A DNA stretch of 15,889 bases from Eimeria necatrix (Eukaryota; Apicomplexa; Conoidasida; Eucoccidiorida; Eimeriidae): the NCBI RefSeq assembly GCF_000499385.1, contig NW_013651736.1, positions 1-15,889 of the forward strand, given 5' to 3'. The notes under the pieces were generated by a model. That model ran no database searches, was not told where the DNA came from, and was given only the letters and a program-made list of their open reading frames with translations. The stretch's first letter is position 1, and each line of letters starts with the position of its first letter. The translations under genes and the position numbers were made by a program. Shown one piece after another: positions 1-7,512 of this stretch.

Positions 1-33
1 TCTTGGGACGAAGAGGAGGAGGTCCGTCGAAGG
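1..33 (+). CDS. Possible exon end upstream of the RCC1-like exon
   Basis: The first 33 bases are open in frame 1 and read as a short acidic then basic stretch, SWDEEEEVRRR. They are followed directly by GTTTAG, where a telomere-type array begins. If that GT is a donor, the exon ends in phase 0 and joins in frame to the exon starting at 278 across a 244-bp repeat-filled intron. The stretch is too short for a family match. The call rests only on reading-frame continuity with the next exon, so it is weak; it could equally be intergenic sequence. Confidence 0.25.
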
Positions 34-277
34 GTTTAGGGTTTAGGGTTTAGGGTTTCTGCGAGGGTTTGGGGTTCAGGGTTTGCGGGAGGGTTTGGGG
101 TTTAGGGCTTCGCTTGAGGGTTTGGGGTTTAGGGCTTCACGAGGGTTTGGGGTTTAGGGCTTCGGCGGAGGTTGAAGTGCGGAGAACGGACGGCAGCGCG
201 GCGTTGGCTGGCAGTGGGCGCCGGCTGAGGGTTTAGGGTTTAGGGTTTAGGGTTTAGGGTTTAGGGTTTGCGCGCAG
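34..277. repeat. Degenerate telomere-like array, possible intron
   Basis: Perfect TTTAGGG units lie at about 33-58 and 228-268. Between them a longer unit, GAGGGTTTGGGGTTTAGGGC, recurs three to four times (about 62-163) with short variable spacers. The stretch ends in GCGCGCAG, a plausible splice acceptor before the exon at 278. Within 34-277 I see nothing coding. Confidence 0.8.
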
Positions 278-426
278 GTGTGCGTGAAAGCCCGCAGCTT
301 CAAACCCTTGGCCGTAAACCTGGACCTCCTGAGGGCCCCCGTGAAGGCCCTGGGCGTGGGCTGGTGGGAAGCTGTCGTCTTGACCACTGAGGGGGAGCTC
401 TGGGCCTGGAACTTCTTCGAACAGAG
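278..426 (+). CDS. RCC1-repeat-like exon (partial gene)
   Basis: A non-repetitive, GC-rich island of 149 bases is open in one frame: 49 codons plus two bases. It lies between a GCGCGCAG acceptor and a GTGACC donor. The peptide contains VKALGVGWWEAVVLTTEGEL followed by WAWNFFEQ. This resembles one blade of the RCC1 beta-propeller, whose repeat typically reads V..ia.G..Hs.aLt.dGevy.WG.N..GQ. RCC1 domains occur in the Ran exchange factor and in many HERC-like or signalling proteins; one blade does not say which. The usual WG-N-GQLG core is diverged (WAWNFFEQ), so the family call is tentative. The gene is incomplete at its 5' side because the window begins inside it. Confidence 0.5.
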
Positions 427-1462
427 GTGACCACTGGACCACTGCCAGTGGACCACTGGACCACTGGACCACGGGGGGCCCTCTAGGGGCCACTGGGCTG
501 GGGGTTGAGAGGCTACGGGGGCCCCACTGGACCACTAGAGAAGGGGGCCCTCTGCTGCAGAGGCTGCTGGTGACCAGTGGACCAGTGGACCAGTGGACCA
601 CTGGCTGTGGGGCCCTACGGAAAGGGGCACTGCTATATAGGGCTACTGGGCAATAGAGGCTACCGGGTGACCAGTGGACCACTGGACCACTGGCCAGTGG
701 ACCAGTAGAGAATAGGAGCAGTGGGGTGCGGGGGGTCTTAGGTGACCACTGGACCACTGGGGAAGCGGGGGCAGCAGGGTATGGGCTCCAGGGGCCACAG
801 GGGCTGCTGGGTGACCAGTGGACCACTCAGGCACCACTGGACCACTAGAGGATAGCAGGCACGCCATAGAGGGGCCCCTGGGCTCTGGGGGCCCCCAGAT
901 GACCACTGGACCACTGGGGGGCCCCTGAACCCTGGGGAATAGGGGGGACTGGGCTGGGGAGGCCACAGGGGGCACTAGGTGACCACTGGCTGACCAGTGG
1001 ACCACTGGCCATAGGGCCGCTGGGGCAACACTGGGCCACTGGGCTGTTGGGGCCACAGGGGTATAAGGGGCCACTGGGGGAATAGGGGGCGCTGGGGGGC
1101 CATTGGACCACTGGGGTGGGCCTGTGGGTGGGGGTGGACCACTGGGGTGACCAGTGGACCACTGGGGGTGGCGGGCCACTCAGTGGGCCACTGGGGCTAT
1201 TAGAACTATATAAGACGAAATTGTCTTAGTGGACCACTGGGGTGACCAGTGGACCACTTGGACAATTCCAGTTATAAGACTAAACTGTGTTAGTGGACCA
1301 CTGGGGACCAGTGGACCACTGGGGCAATTAGACTTATAGGACTAAGTTGTCTTAGCGGACCACTAGGGCCCAGTGGTCCACTGGTCACGAAGAGTGCAGT
1401 GGGGCAGTGGGGACTTCCCAGAAGAGCGAATTCTTTAGTGGACCACTGGTCACCTGGGTGGT
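427..1462. repeat. CCACTGG/CCAGTGG satellite, probably intronic
   Basis: About 1 kb is dominated by CCACTGG and its complement CCAGTGG, often as CCAGTGGACCACTGG, a near-perfect inverted repeat, or GGTGACCAGTGGACCACTGG. Spacers carry GGGGCCCC-like bits. Every frame on the minus strand reads as VVHWSPQWSTG-type peptides, an artefact of the repeat. A three-copy 62-70 bp higher-order unit lies at 1188-1381. By position the satellite would be the intron between the exons at 278-426 and 1663. I see no gene of its own here. Confidence 0.85.
1188..1381. repeat. Three tandem units of about 62-70 bp
   Basis: Three copies start near 1188, 1257 and 1320. Each has an AT-rich part with a TATAAGAC or TATAGGAC core followed by an (A/G)T(G/T)TTAG-like segment (TTGTCTTAG, TGTGTTAG), then GTGGACCACTGG or a variant and CCAGTGGACCACT. 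The copies differ by substitutions and small indels. Confidence 0.7.
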
Positions 1463-1662
1463 CCACTGGGGCAGATTCGGCACTTGGGCCATTTAGAAGC
1501 AGCACTTTCTTCAAGCTGCAGGGGGTATCATTGCATGCATGCATTTGCGTCTTGATTGGATTAAAAGTGAAATAAAAGTGAAATAAAAGTGGAAATAAGA
1601 GTGAAATTGGACAAACTTGTTTCAAAAGGACTTCTTTTTGGGGCTTTCTTGCATGCATGCAG
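1463..1662. other. Spacer with TGCATGCATGCA motifs
   Basis: No gene recognised. The stretch carries TGCATGCATGCA at 1532-1543 and again at 1650-1661. The second copy makes up the acceptor TGCATGCATGCAG in front of the possible exon at 1663. Three AAAGTGAAATA-like repeats lie at 1564-1605. Confidence 0.6.
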
Positions 1663-1957
1663 GGGCAACTCCGTGGCTCCAGCTCTCTACAAGTACGAAC
1701 TGGCTGCGGGGCTTTTTGCCCGCCGCCTTTGCGTCGTTTCTTCTCCTCTTTTTTGCGGAGTTTTGGCGGAGTTCAATCCCAAGACAAAAGGGGATTCCAA
1801 AGACCCCAAACTGGCCCGCAGGGCCTCCCGGGGGGCCCCCGGGGGCCCCCAGGGGGCCCCCTGGGGGCCCCCCAGGGGCCCCCCTCGGGGGCCCTCAACT
1901 GCTGCCGCCCGCCAGTACCCAGACTTCAGGAAAGAGGGACTTTTGGGGGTGGACTAA
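1663..1957 (+). CDS. Possible last exon of the RCC1-like gene
   Basis: After the acceptor GCATGCAG, the phase needed by the donor at 427 (two bases, AG, completed by G to AGG) opens a frame that runs to TAA at 1955-1957. It starts GNSVAPALYKYELAAGLFAR and continues RLCVVSSPLFCGVLAEFNPK, which has the spacing of another RCC1-type blade (Ser-rich turn, hydrophobic strands). A charged segment follows, then a Gly/Pro-rich run made by GGGGCCCC repeats at about 1828-1895. The phase match across the satellite intron supports the join. The weak family signal and the repeat-derived tail argue for caution; the true exon may end before 1830. Confidence 0.35.
1825..1895. repeat. GGGGCCCC repeat cluster
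   Basis: Tandem GGGGGCCCC palindromes spaced 9-12 bases. If the exon from 1663 is real, they are translated as Gly/Ala/Pro-rich sequence. Confidence 0.8.
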
Positions 1958-2084
1958 TGCAGCAGTCCCGAAGTTATTAAAAGCCCCAAAAGTACCATTT
2001 CGAGCGCATGCATGCAGCCCCTACATTCTCTTGTAATTAAATAAAAGCAAATTCACGCTGTGGTCATATACAACATATATACAG
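1958..2084. other. Spacer, no gene seen
   Basis: Mixed AT-rich sequence with GCATGCATGCA at 2006-2016. Possible 3' untranslated region of the RCC1-like gene. Nothing else is supported. Confidence 0.5.
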
Positions 2085-2863
2085 CTACAGGGGGCCCCGG
2101 GGGCCTCGGAGGCCCCTGCTCCAACTGGTGGGGGCCCCTGGGGGCCCCTGCAGGGTCGTTGGGGGCCCCTCAGGGGCCCCCAGCGACCCTTGGGACCCTT
2201 TAATGGGTCCCTGAAGGGCTTAGGGGGCCCCTGCGGAACAGGCGGTCCCCAGGAACCCCCAGAGGGTTCCCACGGCCCCTTAGGGGGCCTCCACTGGGGG
2301 CTCCCTGGGGGCCCCTTAGGTAGGGGGCCCCCACTGGGGGCTCTCTGGGGCCCCCGCTGGGGGCCCCCACTGGGGGCTCCCTGGGGGCCCCGCTGGGGGC
2401 CCCCACTGGGGGCTCCCTGGGGGCCCCGCTGGGGGCCCCCTGGGGGCCCCCACTGGGAGGTGTGGGGGCCCCAGGGGACTTCGGTCCATGAAGGCCTAGT
2501 GAACTCTTAGAGGCCTTTCAAAGGCCCTTTTAAAGGTTTAAAGAAGACCTCTGCTGGGGGCCCCAAGAGGTCCTTGCCGGGGGCCCCAGTGAGGCCCCCA
2601 AGGCCCTTAGGGGGCCCCCGGGGGGCCCCTGAGGGTTCCTTGGGGCCCCCTAGGGGGCCCCTTGACCCTACGGGGCCCCCAGGGGCCCCTAGGGGGCCCC
2701 CTGTGGGTTGCATGCAGCCCCTAGGGGCCCCCTAGGGGGCCCGCTAGTGGGTTGCATGCAACCCAAGTGGGGCCCCAAGGGGGCCCCTAGGGGGCCCCTA
2801 GGTGGGGGCCCCTGTGGGGCCCTAATGGAGCCTTTAGGGGGCCCCTTTGGGGGCCCCAATGTT
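2085..2863. repeat. Long GGGGCCCC palindromic repeat field
   Basis: Nearly 0.8 kb is built from GGGGGCCCC and close variants. Near 2320-2455 there is a more regular tandem, CACTGGGGGCTCCCTGGGGG, repeated several times with a period of about 45 bases. TGCATGCA occurs at 2709-2716 and 2753-2760, each preceded by GGGT. The Gly/Pro-rich open frames on both strands are products of the repeat and are not called as genes. Confidence 0.9.
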
Positions 2864-3112
2864 TCCATAAGAGCTTTTAACTTTTTGTCATTTTGTCTCG
2901 CGAAAGTGCATTAGAACTTTGAAGAAGTTAAGTGAAAAAGTAAATAAATAAGTTTGACAGAAGCAAATAAAAAAGGCAATTTAAAAACCAAATAAATGAG
3001 TTAATTTCAAAATTAAAAATAATTGATTTATTTGAATTTATTTTTAAAATAATTTTTAATTCTTTTTTCCGCTTCAATCTGCTGTTTTTTATTTGGCCTA
3101 TGCCAGACGAGA
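2864..3112. other. AT-rich spacer, no gene seen
   Basis: AT-rich sequence with many TTAATT/AATAAA-like words. It lies downstream of the 3' ends of both the (+) RCC1-like gene and the (-) pseudouridine synthase, so it may hold 3' ends or polyadenylation signals. No terminator or RNA gene is recognisable. Confidence 0.5.
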
Positions 3113-3466
3113 AGTTAGGGTTTAGGGTTTTCCTAGGGTTTAGGGTTTGGCGTTTATTCAGGTCCCGGATCTTAGGGTATAGAATCAAGGGTTTAATTAG
3201 GGTTTAGGGTTTCACTAGCCCCCAGACCCTAAACCCTAAAGCCTAACTAAGCCCCAAACCCTAAAACCAACCCGAAACCAAAACCCTAAACCCTAAACCC
3301 TAAACCCTAAACCCTAACTAAGCCCCAAACCCTAACACCAACCCGAAACCAAAACCCTAAACCCTAAACCCTAAACCCTAACTAAGCCCCAAACCCTACC
3401 ACCAACCCGAAACCAAAGCCCAAAACCCTAAACCCTAAACCCTAAACCCTAAACCCTAAACCCTAG
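3113..3466. repeat. Head-to-head telomere-like arrays with 64/71-bp tandem
   Basis: TTTAGGG units at about 3116-3213 are followed by CCCTAAA units at 3227-3466, the orientation expected of a telomere-telomere fusion. Inside the C-rich part a unit beginning CTAACTAAGCCCCAAACCCT starts at 3243, 3314 and 3378. Periods are 71 and 64 bases, differing by exactly one heptamer. Each copy also holds ACCAACCCGAAACCAAA. The array abuts the stop codon of the minus-strand synthase at 3470. Confidence 0.9.
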
Positions 3467-3469
3467 GGT

Positions 3470-3652
3470 TCAACGAAAAGCCTCTCCGGGCAAAAGCCAC
3501 CGCCATTTGCCTTCGGGCAAATTTCCCAAAAAGACTTTTCCAATTCGAATGCGGTGTATGCGCAGCACTTGCAGTCCCACGAGTTTACACATTTTTCGAA
3601 TTTGTCTGTTTTTTCCTTCTTTTAATTCTATCGAAAAGTAGTGCAAACTGCT

Positions 3653-3702
<50 letters not shown>

Positions 3703-3958
3703 GCGGCGTTCCCGCTGCTGCGCCATGTCCCGCTGCTGCTGCACCCCCTGCTGCTGCTGCTGCTGCTCCCCCTGCTGCTGCTGCTCCCCCTGCTGCTGCT
3801 GCTGCTGCTGCTGCTGCTTCGCCGGCGCCCAGCAGCAGCAGCGCCTCTTCTGCTGCAACGCGGCGAACTGCTGCTGCTTTTAGCTGCTGCCCCTCCAGCG
3901 TCAGCCCGAAAGACAGCAGCTGCAGGGCCTCCTCAGACACAAAAGAATCCACCTGCGC

Positions 3959-4004
<46 letters not shown>

Positions 4005-4053
4005 CAACAGCAGCAGCAGCAGCAACAGCAACAGCAGCAGCAGCAGCAGCAGC

Positions 4054-4086
<33 letters not shown>

Positions 4087-5872
4087 GGCAGCAGCAGCAG
4101 CAGCAGCAAGCTAAATGGTTTTTTTTTCGGCGGTTTCCTCTCTTGAGGCAAAGCAGCGCCGCAAAACATTAAATGCAAAATAAAAAAAAATTGAAAAAAT
4201 AAATTTAAAATTTAAATAATAATTCAAAATGAAAATAAGAAAATGAGAAATATAAATTAAAAGTTTAAATGTAATTCGAAATAATTAAAAATAATAAATA
4301 AATGATGCACAGGACTACAGCTGCTTGCAATTCAGATTTAATAACTTCGAATTATTAAAAAAGTTAAATTAATAAATTTTTAAAAGAAATAGAATTAATA
4401 AATGTTTGAATTATTTAAAAAATTAATTAATAAATTATTAAAACAAATGGAATTAATAAATGTTTGAATTATTTTTAAAATTAAATTAATAAATTTTTAA
4501 AAGAAGTAAAATTAATAAAGGTTTGAATTATTTAAAAAAATAAATTATTAAATTATTAAAACAAATGGAATTAATAAATGTTCGAATTATTAGAACAAAT
4601 TAAATTAAAGTATTAAAGCAAATGGAACTAATAAATCTTCGAATTATCAAAATAAACAAAATTAATGAAAGTTAATTAAAGTTTGAATTATTTAAATAAA
4701 TAAATTAAAATTAATTGAGGTGTCTGTACACTTGCCTGCACCAAATACTCTTTTGGCACCGGCTCTTGTGCGCCGCCCAGCAGCTGAGCAGCAATGCGTC
4801 CACTCTGCAAACACAAACCCTAATTTAGGGTTTAGGGTTTAGGGTTTGGGATTTGGGGTTTGCCAGTCCGCTGCAGCGTCTACCTCAACCCCGGTTGCCC
4901 ACCTAGTGCTGCACAAAAATTCTAAACCCTAAACCCTAAACCCCAAACCCTAAACCCCAAACCCTAAACCCTAAACCCTAAACCCTACCAAGCCCAAACC
5001 CTAAACCCTACCTGTGTAAACACCATCAACCCTGAGCTTTCTGAGTCGAGTCTGCCGGCCACAACCAGCTTGCGAAGGGTTTTAGGGTTTCGGGGGGCCC
5101 CCCAAGGGTTTAGGGGGGCCCCCCTAGGGTTTGGGGGCCCCCATGGGTCCCAGTAGTTTTCGGGGGTTAGTAAAGACCGGCATAAGGGTTTATTGGATTT
5201 TTTATCTTCCTTGAAAACAAATCCGCAATTAATTCAATTTAAAGAATAAATGCATGCAAAAGGCTGCATGCAATTAAAACTAAAAAAGAATTCGAAAGAA
5301 TTTAATTTAATTTAATTTAATTTCAAAAAAATTCAAAATTTCAAATTTCGGTGTACGTACACCTGCATGCACCAGGTGTATGTACACCTGGAGGACGTTG
5401 GCGAGAATTTGTTTTTTTATTTTTCATTTATGCATTTATATTAATTTATATTTTAATTAATTAATTAATTAATTTATTTATTTGTATATTCATTAATTTG
5501 CTAATTAATGTGCATCTGATTTATTTTAATTTAATTATTGGTTTATTCCTTCATCGATTTCTTTATTAATTACTTAATTTAATTTTAATTAATTTGTTTA
5601 TTTATTTTGTTCATTTATTAATTAGCTTTTAATTAATTCTTTATTTGTTAACTTTTTCTTTCATTATCTGATTTATTCATCACAAAATAAAATTTAAATT
5701 TCAAATTTTAAAATTAAAATAAAATTAATTCCAACCAAAAGAAACCAAAAACCAAAAATAAACATTTCTTTTTAAATAAAAAGAATAATAAATTAAAAAA
5801 CAAACAAGCAAACAAACAAACAAACAAACAAATAAATAAATAAGTAAATAAATAAATAAATAAATAAACAGA

Positions 5873-5911
<39 letters not shown>

Positions 5912-6305
5912 ACAGATAAATAAATAAGTACACAAATAAATAAATAACAAACAAACAAATAAATGAATAAATAAATAAACATCAAGAAATGAACAAAGAG
6001 CAGTTGGAAAAGAAAAGCAAAGCACCTGCGCAGCAGCAGCAAAAGCCAAGAAGTGCATGGGTTTGTGCAGCAGCAGCGTTTGCTGCTGCTGCTGCTGCTG
6101 CAGCGCGCGGGGCGCGAGCTGCAGCGGGGCGCTGGGGTGTACGTACACCTCAGCTTTTCCCAGCCGCCGCCCCTGCAGCAAAACCAGTCCCAAAAAAAAA
6201 TACTTTTTTGCTTCTCCGCGGGAGCAAAGGCCTTGCTGCTGCAGCGCAGCACAAACCCGCAGCAAACCCTCCTTCCGCCTGCTGCTCGTCGCCAGCAAGT
6301 CCCCG

Positions 6306-6352
<47 letters not shown>

Positions 6353-6375
6353 GGGATTGGGGCTGGTGCGGTCTG

Positions 6376-6406
<31 letters not shown>

Positions 6407-6679
6407 TTCGAGGGGGTTTTGGTGCCTTGAAAGAGGCAGGGGCCTGCGAATGCCAGAAGACTCGGAAGCTGCTGCTGCTGCTGCTGCTGCAGTGCGACCA
6501 TCAGCTGTTGCTGTTCCCCGTGCAGCAGCAGCAGCAATGGGAGGATCGGCAGCAGCAGCAGCAGCAGCAGCTGCTGCTGCTGCTGCTGCTGTAGAGGTAG
6601 ACGAGGCAATTGCCAAGGCAGCCCATGAGGGCCTGGCAGCAAAATGAAAAGAAATGCGTTTTAGGGTTTGCTGCAGCAT
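3470..6679 (-). CDS. RsuA/RluB-family RNA pseudouridine synthase, four exons
   Basis: Converts a specific uridine in RNA, typically rRNA, to pseudouridine. Proposed exons, in transcript order: 6679-6026, 5209-5012, 4804-4736, 3952-3470; all junctions are phase 0 and the protein is about 467 residues. Domains: an N-terminus with basic residues and no acidic ones ([20 protein letters not shown]) that could target an organelle; Ala and Ser tracts; an S4 RNA-binding domain at about 138-180 ([20 protein letters not shown]); the TLLLHKPM strand near 201; the catalytic motif [15 protein letters not shown] with Asp273; [18 protein letters not shown] across exons 3-4; and the C-terminal motif [20 protein letters not shown] with [12 protein letters not shown]. 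Intron 3 has a GC donor (CAG|GCAAGT). The start is the ATG at 6679, as no in-frame ATG lies upstream before the palindrome. Exon 2's 5' limit is the least certain; it could begin near 5070. The family is usually bacterial or organellar, so a mitochondrial or apicoplast site is inferred. Confidence 0.85.
3656..3840. repeat. (CTG)n tracts in synthase exon 4
   Basis: Runs of CTG/CAG broken by short GC-rich spacers. On the coding (-) strand they read mainly as Ala with Gly-Gly interruptions. They lie between the two conserved parts of the C-terminal domain, which suggests a tolerated surface insertion. Confidence 0.9.
3953..4735 (-). other. Synthase intron 3: (CAG)n plus 58-59 bp AT tandem
   Basis: This 783-bp interval lies between CAG|GCAAGT (a GC donor, at 4735-4734) and GCGCAG|GTGG. 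Next to the acceptor is a (CAG)n tract at 3961-4109. Further out, an AT-rich tandem has GAATTATT at 4349, 4408, 4466, 4525, 4584 and 4641, i.e. a 57-59 bp period. A palindrome variant, GGTGTCTGTACACT, at 4719-4732 overlaps the donor region. The poly-Leu and poly-Ser open frames here are repeat artefacts. Confidence 0.75.
4340..4700. repeat. AT-rich tandem repeat, 58-59 bp period
   Basis: About five to six degenerate copies of a unit containing GAATTATTWAAA and (G/A)AATTAATAAATGTTTGAA. Spacing is given by the recurring GAATTATT word (59, 58, 59, 59 and 57 bases). Confidence 0.75.
4805..5011 (-). other. Synthase intron 2, telomere-like repeats
   Basis: The intron runs from donor CAG|GTAGGG to acceptor TTTGCAG|AGTGG. 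It contains CCCTAAA units at about 4921-5009 and TTTAGGG units at about 4823-4862 (plus strand), around a 60-base unique core. The exon motifs on either side ([15 protein letters not shown] and [11 protein letters not shown]) join cleanly in phase 0, which supports the boundaries. Confidence 0.75.
5210..6025 (-). other. Synthase intron 1, AT-rich
   Basis: This 816-bp AT-rich interval has donor CAG|GTGCTT after the S4 exon and a proposed acceptor TTTTCAAG. It holds a (TAAA)n tract (about 5826-5985), TTAATT repeats (about 5440-5600), TGCATGCA at 5251-5258 and 5265-5272, and a compact double-palindrome element at 5350-5388. The long minus-strand reading through it ([12 protein letters not shown]) comes from the TAAA tract and is not coding. 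Confidence 0.65.
5350..5388. promoter_or_regulatory. Palindrome pair around TGCATGCA
   Basis: GGTGTACGTACACC (5350-5363), TGCATGCA (5364-5371), CCA, then GGTGTATGTACACC (5375-5388). Each part is a palindrome or near-palindrome, and the whole can pair with itself. TGCATGCA is an established binding word for one class of apicomplexan AP2 domains. A regulatory role for this cluster is an inference; it lies in an intron. Confidence 0.5.
6136..6149. repeat. GGTGTACGTACACC palindrome in coding sequence
   Basis: A perfect 14-bp palindrome inside synthase exon 1, just after the S4 domain core, where it encodes part of EVYVHP on the minus strand. Confidence 0.8.
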
Positions 6680-6696
6680 GACCTGCAGCAGCAGCA

Positions 6697-6710
6697 GGTG
6701 TACATACACC
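6697..6710. promoter_or_regulatory. GGTGTACATACACC upstream of synthase ATG
   Basis: A 14-base near-perfect palindrome starting 18 bases upstream of the synthase ATG at 6679 (minus strand). It is one of ten dispersed copies; a promoter or 5' leader role is inferred from position only. Confidence 0.45.
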
Positions 6711-7261
6711 GCCAGTGTCTGCTGCTGCTGCTGCAGCTGCTGCTGCTGCTGCTGCTGCAGTGTGTTTGCTGCAGCCTTGAGAAGAAGTAAATAGCGCAGA
6801 AAATGGAAATAAAATAATTAATTAATTTTAAATTTTAAATTGTTTTCTTTTGATTCTTTTCCACCTCGAGCAGCAGAACTTCAGCAGCAGCAAATCGATA
6901 AACGCGAAACTTCGTTTGCTGCAGCTCTAACTGCAGCACGAATTAACTAATTAATTAATTAATTAATTATTATTTATTATTTATTATTTTTTATTTATTT
7001 TGGCATTTTTTAAAGCGAAAAAGACCTTAAAAAAGCCATTCCTCAATGGAGGCCTCACTTGGGGGCCCCAGGGGGCCCCATGGGCTGGGGGCCCCCACAG
7101 GGGCCCCCAAGGGGCCCCCGAGGGGCCCCGAAGGCTGCGGGGCCCTCAATGAAGTTTTATTGTTTGTTGGCAAATAAAAATAAATAAAAATAAAAAGAAA
7201 TGAGGCATTAAAGGACCTATTTCGTCTTTTATCGGGCCTCTTGGGGATATCCTCCTTCCCA

Positions 7262-7313
7262 GGGTTTAAGGTTTAGGGTTTAGGGTTTAGGGTTTAGGGT
7301 TTAGGGTTTAGGG
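7262..7313. repeat. TTTAGGG array upstream of RRP36
   Basis: About seven TTTAGGG units, the first one or two slightly degenerate, ending about 38 bases before the RRP36 start codon. Confidence 0.95.
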
Positions 7314-7327
7314 TTTCCGGCGCCTCG

Positions 7328-7341
7328 AGTGTACGTACAGC
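7328..7341. promoter_or_regulatory. AGTGTACGTACAGC upstream of RRP36 ATG
   Basis: Matches GGTGTACGTACACC at 12 of 14 positions and lies 9 bases before the ATG at 7351. The core GTGTACGTACA is intact. Its position mirrors the copy at 6697-6710 in front of the divergent gene. Confidence 0.4.
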
Positions 7342-7350
7342 GCAGCTGCA

Positions 7351-7476
7351 ATGGGCCCCAAGCAGCAGCAGCTAACACTGCAGCAGCTGCGGCAGCTGCA
7401 TCGGGGGGCCCCTGGGGGGCCCCCCCTGGGGGGCCCCCCTTCTGCTGCTGCAGAGGGGGCCCCCAAGGCGCTGGGG

Positions 7477-7512
<36 letters not shown>

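Larger units (their letters stand above)
6680..7350. promoter_or_regulatory. Shared divergent upstream region
   Basis: The 671 bases between the synthase ATG (-) and the RRP36 ATG (+) hold no gene. In order they hold a palindrome copy, CTG tracts (6720-6765), AT-rich sequence with TTAATT repeats (6815-6985), a GGGGCCCC cluster (about 7058-7145), a TAAAAATAAA stretch (7170-7200), a TTTAGGG array (7262-7313) and a second palindrome copy. It presumably contains the start sites of both genes. No TATA-like or initiator motif can be assigned with confidence. Confidence 0.6.

Noticed and set aside
1..270. True chromosome end at the left edge
   Set aside because: The G-rich strand reads inward from the left edge, the wrong orientation for a left telomere, and an apparent coding segment precedes the array.
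247..1162. Long minus-strand open frames rich in VVHWSPQWSTG
   Set aside because: They are direct translations of the CCACTGG satellite; several frames are open at once and no non-repeat segment or family motif exists.
2190..2914. Gly/Pro-rich open frames on both strands
   Set aside because: Products of GGGGCCCC repeats, which lack stops in most frames.
2928..3188. 86-residue minus-strand frame
   Set aside because: AT-rich Lys/Asn/Phe composition with no motif, overlapping a telomere-like array.
5714..6025. Extension of the minus-strand frame past the S4 exon into a hydrophobic YLFIYLF stretch
   Set aside because: Made by the (TAAA)n tract; a donor at 6025 and the GRLD exon further on show it is intronic.
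5989..6647. Plus-strand frames opposite synthase exon 1 (poly-Cys, poly-Ala, poly-Leu)
   Set aside because: Shadows of the CAG/CTG tracts; the minus strand carries the S4 domain and is the real coding strand.
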